A stretch of DNA of 61,086 bases from Bacteroidetes bacterium ADurb.Bin302 (GTDB lineage: Bacteria; Bacteroidota; Bacteroidia; Bacteroidales; Paludibacteraceae): positions 1 through 61,086 of the forward strand of contig MWBK01000054.1 of assembly GCA_002069025.1 (NCBI GenBank), in the 5' to 3' direction. Shown piece after piece: positions 45,479 through 54,959 of this stretch. Positions within the stretch are counted from its first letter, which is position 1; the number at the start of each line of letters is the position of its first letter. The notes beneath the pieces were generated by a model. That model was not told the DNA's origin and ran no database searches. It saw nothing but the letters and a program-made list of their open reading frames with translations. Position numbers and translations under genes: made by a program.

Positions 45479-46450
45479 ATGAAAGATTATATTAAATTAA
45501 TAAGATGGCCTAATTTATTGTTTTTAGGAGCATTGAATGCACTTGTATACTACATGGTAGTATGCCCTATTCTAAATATGTATTCAATTAAGCTGGATAA
45601 CGAATTGTGGATATTTATATTGCTGATAATATCAAACATATTTATTGCAGCAGGAGGCTATGTTACCAACGACTATTTTGACACAAAAATTGATGAAATT
45701 AACAGACCTACAAAAGTTATTGTTGGTAAAACAAAAACAAGAAAACAGGTAGCTGTTTACTTTCAAATATTATTTGGCATAGGTATTATTGCCGGAATTA
45801 TTTTGTCAATATTATTAAAAGACTATACATTAGCTTTTGTTTATATTACTATTCCCGGATTATTATGGTTCTATTCGTCTAGCTACAAGCGTCAATTTTT
45901 AATTGGCAATATTGTGGTCGGAATTTGTACCTTCTTGGTAATTTTTATTATTGGTTATGCCGCAAATACAGCTCTATTTAATCAATATGGTGAACTTATA
46001 TACCAAACAAACATCATTACTGAAATATATAAATGGACTGCAAGTATTGGTTTATTCGCATTTTTACTAACATTAATTCGTGAGATTGTAAAAGATATGG
46101 AAGACATCGAAGGTGATAGAGAAATGGAATGTAGAACCATGCCAATTGTATGGGGAATAAACAAATCAAAAATCGTTGTAGCTGTATTGTCTACAATAAC
46201 TCTTCTTATTGTTGCATATTTTACTTTTTACAAAATACCGTTTGAAAACGACCCTGTTAGTATTAAGTATTTCATTTTTGGAATAGTATTACCATTTGTG
46301 GTAATGTTTTACCTTTTAGGTAAGGCACAAAGTCGTCGTGATTTTGCTCAAATAAGTTTATTATTAAAGTACATTATGGCTGTAGGTAGCCTATATTGTG
46401 TATTTATTTATTATCTAATTCTATTAAACACAACATCGATATGCTCTTAA
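45479..46450 (+). CDS. UbiA family prenyltransferase
   Basis: Polytopic membrane prenyltransferase of about 323 residues, starting at the ATG at 45479 (MKDYIKLIRWPNLLFLGALN); a further upstream ATG in frame lies inside the preceding gene and adds no conserved sequence. The two Asp-rich motifs are NDYFDTKIDEINRPTK (about residues 68-83) and REIVKDMEDIEGDREM (about 206-221), which bind the Mg-prenyl diphosphate. Bacteroidota homologues are often annotated as geranylgeranylglycerol-phosphate geranylgeranyltransferase-like; acceptor is uncertain and a quinone role is possible. Its 3' end overlaps maf by 10 bp. Confidence 0.9.
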   Translation: MKDYIKLIRWPNLLFLGALNALVYYMVVCPILNMYSIKLDNELWIFILLIISNIFIAAGGYVTNDYFDTKIDEINRPTKVIVGKTKTRKQVAVYFQILFGIGIIAGIILSILLKDYTLAFVYITIPGLLWFYSSSYKRQFLIGNIVVGICTFLVIFIIGYAANTALFNQYGELIYQTNIITEIYKWTASIGLFAFLLTLIREIVKDMEDIEGDREMECRTMPIVWGINKSKIVVAVLSTITLLIVAYFTFYKIPFENDPVSIKYFIFGIVLPFVVMFYLLGKAQSRRDFAQISLLLKYIMAVGSLYCVFIYYLILLNTTSICS

Positions 46451-47031
46451 CTGAAAAATTAAAAGAATACGAATTAGTATTAGTTTCACAGTCTCCACGC
46501 AGAAGAGAATTACTAGAAGGATTGGAAATTGATTTTAGCTCTACTTCTGTAGACATATATGAAACATATCCTGAAACGCTTTCAGGCGCACAAATTCCTA
46601 TGTACATAGCCGAAGCAAAGGCAAGCGCTTATGAACCAAAATTAAATAACAGTACAATCGCAATTACGGCAGATACTGTCGTTTTATTTGAAGACGACAT
46701 ACTAGAAAAACCGGAAAATGCTGAAAAAGCAAAAGATATGTTGCGTCGTCTTTCAGGCAATACACATAAAGTAATAACCGGTGTTTGCATATTTAATAAG
46801 AACAAAAAGCGTAGTTTTCATGCCATATCAGATGTTACATTTGCTACTTTAACAGACGAAGAGATTGATCATTACGTAGAAGTTTATAACCCTTTTGATA
46901 AAGCAGGCTCATATGGTGTGCAAGAATGGATTGGTTACATTGGCATCGAGAAAATAGTTGGTTCTTATTATAACGTAATGGGCTTACCTGTTCATCGTTT
47001 ATACAAAGAGTTAAACGCATTCTTTGGATAA
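46441..47031 (+). CDS. maf: Maf family nucleoside triphosphate pyrophosphatase
   Basis: House-cleaning pyrophosphatase of 196 residues that hydrolyses dTTP/UTP or modified nucleotides. The start is ATG 46441 (MLLTEKLKEYELVLVSQSPR). Family motifs are LVSQSPRRRELLEGL, the catalytic Asp in AITADTVVLFEDDILEKP, and FDKAGSYGVQEWIGYIGIEK near the C-terminus. The Y-type (YhdE-like) features fit dTTP/UTP specificity, which is an inference. It shares a TAATG junction with the M16 peptidase gene. Confidence 0.94.
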   Translation: MLLTEKLKEYELVLVSQSPRRRELLEGLEIDFSSTSVDIYETYPETLSGAQIPMYIAEAKASAYEPKLNNSTIAITADTVVLFEDDILEKPENAEKAKDMLRRLSGNTHKVITGVCIFNKNKKRSFHAISDVTFATLTDEEIDHYVEVYNPFDKAGSYGVQEWIGYIGIEKIVGSYYNVMGLPVHRLYKELNAFFG

Positions 47032-48260
47032 TGGAAATCAACAAGCACTCATTTAGTAATGGCTTACGTTTGATACACAGTTTTACTGATATCACACAAA
47101 ACGTAACAATAAACATTCTTTATGGTGCAGGCTCACGAAATGAAAAATCAGGTAAAACAGGCATAGCTCATTTGTTGGAGCATATAATGTTTTGCGGTTC
47201 TCAAAATATTCCAAATTTTGATCAGCCTCTTGAAGCCATTGGTGGAACTTCCAATGCGTTTACAAATAATGATATCACCAATTATTATCTTACAATACCA
47301 AAAGAAGCTGCTGAATTAGGATTTTGGTTAGAATCCGATAGGATGCTTAACCCTACCTTAAGCCAAAATAGCTTTGATACTCAAAAGAAAATCGTATTAG
47401 AAGAGTTTAAACAGAATCTTAATGAACCTTACGGGGATGCTCATTCATTATTGCGAAAATTATGTTATAAGCAGCATCCATATAAATGGAGTACAATTGG
47501 ACAGAGTCTTGACGAAGTCGAAAACTTAGAATTAAAAGACCTTTTATCTTTTCATAAACGCAATTATGTTCCGGCAAATGCAGTACTAAGCATCACCGGA
47601 AACATAAGCTATGAAGATGCATTATCACTGACAGAAAAATGGTTTGCCGGTATTCCTTATAGTGTTTACGTCGAAGATAATATTCCCGATGAACCTGAAC
47701 AGACTTCTACCCGATTCGAAACCTATTATCGTAATATTCCACAAAATGCCATATACAAAGCATATCATATATGCAATGTGAAAAACAAAGACATCTTTAA
47801 ATACGATTTACTATCTGATATTCTTGCAAATGGTAAATCATCCAGACTAATAAATAATTTAGTTTACGAGAAAAAACTTTTTACCTCTATAGATGCTTTT
47901 ATAGAAAATTCTTTTGACACAGGCTTGTTACGTATAGTTGGTAAAATTCAAGATAATGTGTCGCCCAAAGAAGCTGACGCAGCAATTAATGAAGAAACCG
48001 AAAAACTACGTTCGCAAATTGTGTCGGATTATGAAATGGAAAAATGGAAAAACAAATATGAATCTACTCAATTGGCCGAAAGATTTAATATTGAACATTT
48101 AGCAGAAATGCTTGCATTCTACGAATATATAGGCCAAACAGAGAGGTTTTTAAACAATATTGATTTTTATAATAGCGTATCTGCTTCCGACATATTAACG
48201 ATATCCAACAATTTATTTGATTCTAAACACAGTAATACAATCTGGTATTTAAAAAATTGA
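47031..48260 (+). CDS. M16 family zinc metallopeptidase
   Basis: A 409-residue pitrilysin-type peptidase. The inverted zinc motif HLLEHIMFCGS (HxxEH, residues about 47-57) is followed at the usual distance by the third ligand region KKIVLEEFKQNLNEPYGDAH. No signal peptide is seen: the protein begins MEINKHSFSNGLRLIHSFTD, so it is probably cytoplasmic or exported by another route. The length fits the single-unit clade that works as a dimer. Substrate unknown. Starts in a TAATG overlap with maf. Confidence 0.93.
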   Translation: MEINKHSFSNGLRLIHSFTDITQNVTINILYGAGSRNEKSGKTGIAHLLEHIMFCGSQNIPNFDQPLEAIGGTSNAFTNNDITNYYLTIPKEAAELGFWLESDRMLNPTLSQNSFDTQKKIVLEEFKQNLNEPYGDAHSLLRKLCYKQHPYKWSTIGQSLDEVENLELKDLLSFHKRNYVPANAVLSITGNISYEDALSLTEKWFAGIPYSVYVEDNIPDEPEQTSTRFETYYRNIPQNAIYKAYHICNVKNKDIFKYDLLSDILANGKSSRLINNLVYEKKLFTSIDAFIENSFDTGLLRIVGKIQDNVSPKEADAAINEETEKLRSQIVSDYEMEKWKNKYESTQLAERFNIEHLAEMLAFYEYIGQTERFLNNIDFYNSVSASDILTISNNLFDSKHSNTIWYLKN

Positions 48261-48294
48261 TGTTCTTTATCGTCTTATATTTCGATTAAATCTT

Positions 48295-48302
48295 TAACTT
48301 TG
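48295..48302 (+). promoter_or_regulatory. -7 box (TAACTTTG) of the aminotransferase gene
   Basis: TAACTTTG 31 nt before the ATG at 48334, in the 73-nt gap after the M16 peptidase gene. Confidence 0.65.
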
Positions 48303-48333
48303 CAATTCGTTCGAAACATAATTATTTATCGCA

Positions 48334-49539
48334 ATGCCACAAACCTCAGAACGCGGTAAGATGATGCCGCAATCACCTATACGTAAATTAGTTCCATTAG
48401 CTGATAAAGCTAAAGAAAGAGGTGTAAAAGTATATCACCTTAATATTGGACAACCGGATTTAAATACTCCTCAAGTTGCACTTGAAGCGATACGCAATAT
48501 CGATCGAAAAATTTTGGAATATAGTCCGAGTGATGGCATCAAATCATTACGCGTAAAATTAGCAGAATATTACAAACGCTTTAAAATAAACGTTGAACCT
48601 AGTGATATTATTGTTACTAGCGGTGGATCTGAGGCCGTAAACTTTGCATTTATGTCGTGTCTGGATCCGGGCGACGAAATTATTGTTCCGGAACCTGCAT
48701 ACGCAAACTACACTGCATTTGCAATAAGTGCAGGCGCAGTAATCAAACCTATTGTTTCAAGCATAGAAGATGGTTTCGCATTACCCAGCATCGACAAATT
48801 TGAAGAACAAATTACACCTAGAACAAAGGGTATTCTAATTTGCAATCCAAATAACCCAACAGGATATTTATATACTCAAAACGAGATGGATAGAATTCGT
48901 GATTTAGTAAAGAAATACGATTTATTTCTATTCTCTGACGAAGTATATCGTGAATTCTGCTATACCGGTGCACCGTATATTTCTGCTTTTCACTTAAAAG
49001 GAATCGAAGAAAACGTAGTGCTATTTGATTCTGTATCAAAAAGATATAGCGAATGCGGATTAAGAATTGGAGCATTGGTTTGTAAAAATAAGGCTGTAAA
49101 AGAAAGCGTAATGAAATTCTGTCAAGCTCGTTTGAGTCCACCACTTATAGGTCAAATAGCAGCAGAAGCATCAGTAGATACTCCACCGGAATATATGCTT
49201 GAAATGTACAATGAATTTGTTGAAAGAAGAAAGTTCTTGATAGACGGACTTAATCGTATTCCGGGAGTATATTCTCCAATTCCAATGGGCGCATTCTACA
49301 CTGTAGCACGTTTACCGATTGATGATTCAGATAAATTCTGTAAATGGTTACTTGAAGAATTCGAATATGAAGGTCAGACTGTCATGATGGCTCCTGCTTC
49401 AGGATTCTACACCATGAATGATGTTGGTCGTAACGAGGTGCGTGTTGCATATGTTATAAAAAAAGAAGATCTAGCCAAAGCATTATTCGTACTACGTAAA
49501 GCATTGGAAGTTTATCCCGGCAGGACACATACCAGCTAA
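48334..49539 (+). CDS. PLP-dependent aminotransferase, class I/II (aspartate aminotransferase type)
   Basis: A 401-residue fold-type I aminotransferase. Features in order: VYHLNIGQPDLNTPQ, VTSGGSEAVNFAF (cofactor phosphate site), ICNPNNPTGYLYTQ, LFSDEVYREFCYTG, the Schiff-base lysine in FDSVSKRYSECGLRIGALVC (about residue 229) and RVAYVIKKEDL with the substrate Arg. Aspartate is the likely substrate by resemblance, but related enzymes use aromatic amino acids. A clear -7 box lies upstream. The permease gene starts within its stop codon. Confidence 0.93.
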   Translation: MPQTSERGKMMPQSPIRKLVPLADKAKERGVKVYHLNIGQPDLNTPQVALEAIRNIDRKILEYSPSDGIKSLRVKLAEYYKRFKINVEPSDIIVTSGGSEAVNFAFMSCLDPGDEIIVPEPAYANYTAFAISAGAVIKPIVSSIEDGFALPSIDKFEEQITPRTKGILICNPNNPTGYLYTQNEMDRIRDLVKKYDLFLFSDEVYREFCYTGAPYISAFHLKGIEENVVLFDSVSKRYSECGLRIGALVCKNKAVKESVMKFCQARLSPPLIGQIAAEASVDTPPEYMLEMYNEFVERRKFLIDGLNRIPGVYSPIPMGAFYTVARLPIDDSDKFCKWLLEEFEYEGQTVMMAPASGFYTMNDVGRNEVRVAYVIKKEDLAKALFVLRKALEVYPGRTHTS

Positions 49540-50792
49540 TGAATCTTGAACTATTCATAGCACGCAAGATTCACTTTCAAACACCTGCAAAGAAAAGTAA
49601 ATCAAATATCACAAAGCCAGCTGTTCGAATTGCAATAGCTGGCATTGCTTTAGGTATTGCAGTAATGATTATATCGGTTGGAGTAATCACAGGTTTTAAG
49701 CATGAAATACGCGAAAAGTTAATTGGCTTTAGTTCTCATATACAAATTACCAGCCTAACAAACAACAATACATTCGAGATGGCTCCCATCTCATTTTCTG
49801 CAACATTAGTTGATTCGATAAAGCAAATTCCGGAAGTTAGAAACACATGCTTCTATTGCACAAAACCTGCAATTATTAAAACGTCTAACGATTTCCAAGG
49901 ACTGGCTTTTAATGGCGTTGACAACAATTACGACTGGACTTTTTTTAAAAACAATCTGAAAGAAGGACGTTTACCTGATTTCTCCGACACTTTACCTTCA
50001 AAAGAGATCCTTATATCACGCAAAATTGCTTCAATGCTTAATATTAGCGTTGGCGACGGAATCCTGACATATTTCATTCAAAGCAATGTGAGAGTTCGTA
50101 AATTCACTGTAAGCGGAATCTACGAAACAGGTTTACAAGATTTTGACAAGATGTTTATGATTGGAGATTTAAGACAAGTCCAAAGTTTAAACGGATGGAA
50201 CTCGGATGAAGTTGGAGGCATGAATATATGGGTGAAGGATTTTAATAAATCGGAAGAAACGGCTTATGAGATTTTTGAAACCACCGCTAATAAATTTGAA
50301 CAACACGGCAGTACATATTATACAAGAACAATACGCGAATTACAACCTCAGATTTTTGGTTGGTTAGCCCTACTCGACACTAATGTTATTGTTATTTTAA
50401 TACTAATGATGTTGGTAGCCGGTTTTAATATGATTTCGGGTTTACTAATTCTTATTTTAGATAAAACCAACATGATTGGAGTATTAAAATCAATAGGACT
50501 AAGAGATTGGAGTATTCGAAAAATATTCCTTTATCAATCATGTTTTTTAATAGGGAAAGGCTTATTGTTAGGCAATATCTTTGGTATCTGTATATGCTTA
50601 ATACAAGAGTATTTTAAAATAATACCATTAGATTCATCTATATATTACGTTGATACAGTGCCAATTATCTTACAACCGACTGCTATCATAGGATTAAATA
50701 TTATGGCAGCCATCGTTTCATTACTAATGTTACTGATACCATCTCATGTCATTGCCAAAATAAGTCCGGCTAAATCAATTCGTTTCGAATAG
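49539..50792 (+). CDS. FtsX/LolE-type ABC transporter permease
   Basis: A 417-residue permease with the MacB/FtsX topology: one N-terminal membrane segment (IAIAGIALGIAVMIISVGVI), a large periplasmic domain (about 55-270) with the MacB-like start FKHEIREKLIGFSSHIQIT, and three C-terminal segments (VIVILILMMLVAGFNMISGL; SCFLIGKGLLLGNIFGICIC; AIIGLNIMAAIVSLLMLLI). It resembles LolC/LolE, which extract outer membrane lipoproteins, working with a LolD-type ATPase not encoded here. Its stop TAG is directly followed by the stop CTA of the opposing folC gene. Confidence 0.9.
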   Translation: MNLELFIARKIHFQTPAKKSKSNITKPAVRIAIAGIALGIAVMIISVGVITGFKHEIREKLIGFSSHIQITSLTNNNTFEMAPISFSATLVDSIKQIPEVRNTCFYCTKPAIIKTSNDFQGLAFNGVDNNYDWTFFKNNLKEGRLPDFSDTLPSKEILISRKIASMLNISVGDGILTYFIQSNVRVRKFTVSGIYETGLQDFDKMFMIGDLRQVQSLNGWNSDEVGGMNIWVKDFNKSEETAYEIFETTANKFEQHGSTYYTRTIRELQPQIFGWLALLDTNVIVILILMMLVAGFNMISGLLILILDKTNMIGVLKSIGLRDWSIRKIFLYQSCFLIGKGLLLGNIFGICICLIQEYFKIIPLDSSIYYVDTVPIILQPTAIIGLNIMAAIVSLLMLLIPSHVIAKISPAKSIRFE

Positions 50793-51995
50793 CTACATCA
50801 CTTCGGCAACCACAAAATTACTACCGCCTATATAAATAAAATCATCGGGTGATGCATCAGCACAAGCCTGCTTATATGCATCATTCACAGTAGAATAGCA
50901 ATCTCCTTTTAAGTCATATTGCATGGCTGATTTTTGCAAATCAGCTGCCGGTAAAGCTCTCGAAATTGATGCGTTGGTAAAATAGTATTTTGCTTTTTTA
51001 GGCATCAATGCCAGTACGGCATTAATATCCTTATCATTCACCATACCGAAGACAATTCTCAGTACAGAGCATTTTTGAGCCAATAATTGTTCTGCAACAT
51101 AGCGAATTCCACCCTCATTATGAGCAGTATCAATCATAATAGTAGGACTATCTCCTATTTTCTGCCATCTTCCGCATAGACCGGTATTTTCCACAACTTT
51201 AGCAAAACCTTCTTTAATATTATCGTCAGTAATATCGAATTGTAATTTTAAAACTTCTAAGGCTGCTCGTATTGTTTTCTTATTTTTTTCTTGACAAAAG
51301 CCTTTTAATTCAAAATCTATTGGGGGATATTCAAAATCTTCAGCATATACAACAGGAGAACCTTTTTGATCATATATAGGCCGCAAATCAACCGGAGCCT
51401 CACCTACTACAACCGGCACCTTAGGTTTTATAATACCTGCCTTTTCGCCCGCAATAGACTCAATAGTATTACCTAATTGCTTTATGTGATCAAAACTGAT
51501 GTTTGTAATAATGCTTAAAATAGGCGTTATAATATTTGTACTATCCAAACGACCACCTAAACCAACTTCAATAACAGCTACATCAACATTATTATCTTTG
51601 AAATAACAAAACGCCATCATTGTAGTAAATTCAAAAAATGAAGGTTTTTGTGATTCTATAAGATTCATGGCACGTTCTGTAAAATCAACTACATAATCGT
51701 GAGATATTTGAGTTCCGTTGATGCGTATTCTTTCCGAAAAATCTTTTAGATGTGGTGATGTATATAATCCAACTTTATATCCGGCTGCTTGTAACACTGA
51801 TGCTATGGTATGTGAAACCGATCCTTTACCATTTGTACCTGCTACATGTATGGTAGGATATGCTTTATGAGGATGTCCGTATTGTTCATCTAAGAACTTC
51901 ACATTATCTAATCCTTCTTTGTACGCACCGGCTCCTATTTTTTGAAACATAGGAGTTTTTTCGTACAAGTAATTTAAAACGTCTTGATATTCCAT
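50793..51995 (-). CDS. folC: Bifunctional folylpolyglutamate synthase / dihydrofolate synthase
   Basis: ATP-dependent ligase adding glutamate to dihydropteroate and folates, 400 residues. The P-loop TIHVAGTNGKGSVSHTIASV (residues about 48-67), TSPHLKDFSERIRING, VIEVGLGGRLDSTNII, the HIKQLGNTIESIAGEKAGII segment with the modified-Lys region, and the C-terminal DTAHNEGGI are all present. Mur ligase fold intact. A -7 box lies 22 nt upstream. Its 3' end abuts the permease gene with no gap. Confidence 0.96.
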   Translation of the reverse strand: MEYQDVLNYLYEKTPMFQKIGAGAYKEGLDNVKFLDEQYGHPHKAYPTIHVAGTNGKGSVSHTIASVLQAAGYKVGLYTSPHLKDFSERIRINGTQISHDYVVDFTERAMNLIESQKPSFFEFTTMMAFCYFKDNNVDVAVIEVGLGGRLDSTNIITPILSIITNISFDHIKQLGNTIESIAGEKAGIIKPKVPVVVGEAPVDLRPIYDQKGSPVVYAEDFEYPPIDFELKGFCQEKNKKTIRAALEVLKLQFDITDDNIKEGFAKVVENTGLCGRWQKIGDSPTIMIDTAHNEGGIRYVAEQLLAQKCSVLRIVFGMVNDKDINAVLALMPKKAKYYFTNASISRALPAADLQKSAMQYDLKGDCYSTVNDAYKQACADASPDDFIYIGGSNFVVAEVM

Positions 51996-52016
51996 TATTG
52001 AAAAATAATTTGCTTA

Positions 52017-52024
52017 CAAATGTA
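52017..52024 (-). promoter_or_regulatory. -7 box (TACATTTG) of folC
   Basis: TACATTTG on the minus strand 22 nt before folC. It includes the ATG at 52020 that would extend the opposite gene, favouring 52080 as that gene's start. Confidence 0.6.
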
Positions 52025-52079
52025 CTTATTCTATTATTTTATTAGTAAATTTACGTCGAAAACTTTAATCAAAATCGCT

Positions 52080-53405
52080 ATGGGAGCTAAAAAAAACTTT
52101 GTGCTGGATACCAATGTTATTCTTCACGATTATAAATGTATCTACAACTTTCAAGAAAACGACATTTATTTACCAATTGTTGTTTTAGAAGAATTAGACA
52201 AATTCAAAAAAGGTAACGAAGAAATCAATTACAATGCACGTCAATTTTCTCGCGAATTAGATCAAATATCTGATAATGATTTCTTTAAAAAAGGAGCAAG
52301 TCTTGGTGAGGGTTTAGGGAAATTATTCATTGTAATGTCACAAGCACCTTCAGAAACCCTTAAGCAGGCATTCATTGAAAAAACTTCAGATCATCGAATT
52401 CTTGCAGTTACTGACAACTTGCAGACAAGTGACAAAAAAACAAAAACTATCTTAGTAACAAAAGATATAAACTTACGCATGAAGGCTCGTGCGCTTAATT
52501 TACTATCTGAAGACTATTTTAACGACAAAATAAGCAGCAAAGATATATTTGAAAAAGATCAAGAGATATTTGAAAATATTGACAGTGCTTTGATTGATAG
52601 AATGTATAGCACTGCTGCCGGAGTGCCTATCGACTCATTCGAATTTAAAAAGGATATTGTACCTAATCAATATTTTGTACTAAAAAGTGATCGTAATACA
52701 ATTATGGCTAGGTACGATCCAAATATTGAGTCTGTAGTTAAAGTACGCAAAGAACGCTCATTCGGTATTGAACCTCGAAATTCGGAGCAATCATTTGCTA
52801 TGAATGCACTACTTGACGACAATATTAAACTTGTATGTATTACAGGTAAAGCCGGTACAGGAAAGACTTTACTTGCATTAGCTGCCGCACTCGAGAAATC
52901 ACATGATTACAAGCAGATTTTACTTGCCAGACCTATTGTAGCTTTGGCAAATAAAGATATCGGATTTTTACCTGGAACCGAAAAGGATAAGATAGCACCT
53001 TATATGCAACCATTGTTCGATAATTTGAACGTTATTAAGCATCAGTTTTCGAACGAAAGTCGCGAAGTTAATTCAATTAGCGAAATGCAACAATCGGGTC
53101 AACTTGTAATTGAAGCATTAGCCTTTATCAGAGGACGAAGTTTGTCGGATGCTTATATAATTGTAGATGAAGCTCAAAATTTAACACCTCACGAAATAAA
53201 AACAATTATTACACGTGCAGGCGAAAATACAAAGGTTGTTTTTACGGGTGATGTTCAACAAATTGATCAACCTTACTTGGATATGTTGTCGAATGGATTG
53301 GTATATACCATCGATAAAATGAAAGGTCAAAACATTTTTGCACATGTCAATTTAATAAAAGGAGAAAGAAGTTATTTATCCGAATTAGCTAGTAATTTAT
53401 TGTAA
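52080..53405 (+). CDS. PIN domain-PhoH family ATPase
   Basis: About 441 residues, YlaK-like PhoH2 architecture. The N-terminal PIN nuclease domain has FVLDTNVILHDYKCI (first acidic residue), LPIVVLEELDKFKKG and ILVTKDINLRMKA. The C-terminal PhoH ATPase has Walker A CITGKAGTGKTLLALAAALE, ARPIVALANKDIGFLPG and Walker B YIIVDEAQNLTPHEIKTIIT, then VFTGDVQQID. PhoH2 proteins are RNA helicase-nucleases. The start is the ATG at 52080 (MGAKKNFVLDTNV); an in-frame ATG twenty codons upstream lies in the folC promoter and gives a poor hydrophobic leader. Confidence 0.94.
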   Translation: MGAKKNFVLDTNVILHDYKCIYNFQENDIYLPIVVLEELDKFKKGNEEINYNARQFSRELDQISDNDFFKKGASLGEGLGKLFIVMSQAPSETLKQAFIEKTSDHRILAVTDNLQTSDKKTKTILVTKDINLRMKARALNLLSEDYFNDKISSKDIFEKDQEIFENIDSALIDRMYSTAAGVPIDSFEFKKDIVPNQYFVLKSDRNTIMARYDPNIESVVKVRKERSFGIEPRNSEQSFAMNALLDDNIKLVCITGKAGTGKTLLALAAALEKSHDYKQILLARPIVALANKDIGFLPGTEKDKIAPYMQPLFDNLNVIKHQFSNESREVNSISEMQQSGQLVIEALAFIRGRSLSDAYIIVDEAQNLTPHEIKTIITRAGENTKVVFTGDVQQIDQPYLDMLSNGLVYTIDKMKGQNIFAHVNLIKGERSYLSELASNLL

Positions 53406-53454
53406 ATACGATATTTATATTTACATTTACAGCGTGTATTTTTAAACGAAAATT

Positions 53455-54657
53455 ATGCAGAAAAGGATACTGTTGTTAATTATAATATGCCTGTCGGCTT
53501 GTCCGATAGGCATATATGCTTTTCCACAAATAACAGATAGTGCAAAAGTATCCATACTATATTGTTCTCCGGGCGAAGAGATATATGAACTATTCGGACA
53601 CACAGGGCTTCGCGTATGTGATTCATCTAAAAATATAGACATCGTTTTCAATTATGGTCTTTTCGATTTTAATCAAAAAGACTTCATTATGCGCTTTGTT
53701 CGCGGTAAAACAGATTATCAAGTAGGTGTCAATATGTATAATGATTTTATATACATGTATGAATCTCGTGGATCGGGTATTAACGAATGTGTATTAGATC
53801 TTTCACCTGAAGAAAAGAAGGAAATCATTGATTATTTATTATGGAATATAAAGCCTGAAAATTGTGTATACAGATATAACTTCATTTTTAATAATTGTGC
53901 TACAAAAATTAGAGATATAATTGAGCAATCTGTTCATGGCAAAATCATATACCCTTCTATTACAGAATCTATTAGCTTCAGAGAAGCCATTATGCAATAC
54001 ACAAAAAATGCAGCATGGTCTCAATTCGGATTTGACATTTGCTTAGGAATGGGTATGGACAGAATGGCTACAGAACGAGAACTTATGTTCTTACCTGAGA
54101 ATTTAAATCTCACATACGCAGAATCAACTGTAGTTGATAGCACATATAATGTTAAAAACATAGTATCATCAAACGAGCAAATTATTCCTATTTTACGAGA
54201 AGAAGGCAAACAATGGTTTACTCCTACTCTATGCGGCTACATCTTATTAGCTTTAATAATAGCATTATCTGTTTTTGGATATATCAATCATAAATCATTT
54301 AAAGTATTTGATATAACAATATTTACTATAAATGGATTATTCGGATGTGTTATTCTATTCTTAATATTGTTTTCACAGCATCCATTTACGAATGACAATT
54401 ATAATATTATTTGGTTAAATCCTTTGGCATTCTTCCCGCTGCTGACATTGATTTTCAAAAGTCTAAAAAAATTCAAAGTGATTTATTATGGTTTTGTGAG
54501 TATAGTCCTTACATTTTTTTTAGTTTCAATGCCGTTAATACCGCAATTTTTTAATGATGCTGTAGTACCATTTACACTTATCTATCTTGTAAGATCTGCA
54601 TCACATCCACTATATTGGGGATATCACAGAAACACAAAAAAAGGTCAGAATAATTAA
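53455..54657 (+). CDS. DUF4105 / Lnb-like membrane protein
   Basis: A 400-residue membrane protein. The N-terminal signal or anchor (ILLLIIICLSACPIGIYAF) leads into a periplasmic DUF4105 domain with ELFGHTGLRVCDSSKNIDIV (conserved His about residue 50) and YNFIFNNCATKIRDIIEQ (conserved Cys about 148), the pair expected of a papain-like thiol enzyme. Four to five C-terminal membrane segments follow (LCGYILLALIIALSVFGYI; IFTINGLFGCVILFLILFS; LAFFPLLTLIFKSL; IVLTFFLVSMPLIPQFF). DUF4105 members include Lnb, a lipoprotein N-acylation enzyme of Bacteroides; this gene may serve that role. The terminator begins inside its last codons. Confidence 0.85.
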   Translation: MQKRILLLIIICLSACPIGIYAFPQITDSAKVSILYCSPGEEIYELFGHTGLRVCDSSKNIDIVFNYGLFDFNQKDFIMRFVRGKTDYQVGVNMYNDFIYMYESRGSGINECVLDLSPEEKKEIIDYLLWNIKPENCVYRYNFIFNNCATKIRDIIEQSVHGKIIYPSITESISFREAIMQYTKNAAWSQFGFDICLGMGMDRMATERELMFLPENLNLTYAESTVVDSTYNVKNIVSSNEQIIPILREEGKQWFTPTLCGYILLALIIALSVFGYINHKSFKVFDITIFTINGLFGCVILFLILFSQHPFTNDNYNIIWLNPLAFFPLLTLIFKSLKKFKVIYYGFVSIVLTFFLVSMPLIPQFFNDAVVPFTLIYLVRSASHPLYWGYHRNTKKGQNN

Positions 54658-54672
54658 TTCCGACCTTTTTTT
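54634..54672. terminator. Terminator overlapping the 3' end of the Lnb-like gene
   Basis: AAAAAGGTC(A)GAAT / ATTC(C)GACCTTTTT with a short loop, A-tract upstream and T-tract downstream, so it can serve both the Lnb-like gene and the opposing winged-helix gene. The stem covers the last codons and the stop of the Lnb-like gene. Confidence 0.8.
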
Positions 54673-54691
54673 ATAATAGAAGTGTTTTTAT

Positions 54692-54889
54692 TTATACAAG
54701 AGAAATAAATACTTCTTTTCCTTCTTCCTTAATGGAAATTTTTCCTTCGCGTAACAACCAACCGAATGAAGCATATAAATCTTTATCTGCCAATTTTGTT
54801 ACTTTTTTCAAGTTTTTTACTTCTAGAGCACCTTCTGCTCCGTTTAATGCTTGCCATACTAGACCAGCGTTTGTTCCTACATTTTGCAT
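54692..54889 (-). CDS. Small winged helix-turn-helix protein (DUF2582)
   Basis: A 65-residue protein matching the DUF2582 winged-helix family: NVGTNAGLVWQALNGAEGAL (helix 1), VKNLKKVTKLADKDLYASFG (helix-turn-helix) and WLLREGKISIKEEGKEVFIS (wing). Family members are single-domain proteins of this size whose DNA target is unknown. It has its own -7 box and shares a divergent region with tRNA-Thr that contains overlapping AT-rich palindromes, possible autoregulatory sites. Confidence 0.9.
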   Translation of the reverse strand: MQNVGTNAGLVWQALNGAEGALEVKNLKKVTKLADKDLYASFGWLLREGKISIKEEGKEVFISLV

Positions 54890-54935
54890 TTTACTAAATA
54901 TTTAATAGTGAATTGACTATGCTTGTTACATGCGG

Positions 54936-54943
54936 CAAAAGTA
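54936..54943 (-). promoter_or_regulatory. -7 box (TACTTTTG) of the DUF2582 gene
   Basis: TACTTTTG on the minus strand, 46 nt upstream of the ATG. Confidence 0.6.
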
Positions 54944-54959
54944 ACAATTATATTATAAT

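Noticed and set aside
50790..50795. Abutting stop codons TAG/CTA of the permease and folC as a special signal
   Set aside because: A zero-length convergent gap is compatible with simple genome compaction; there is no hairpin or T-run around it.
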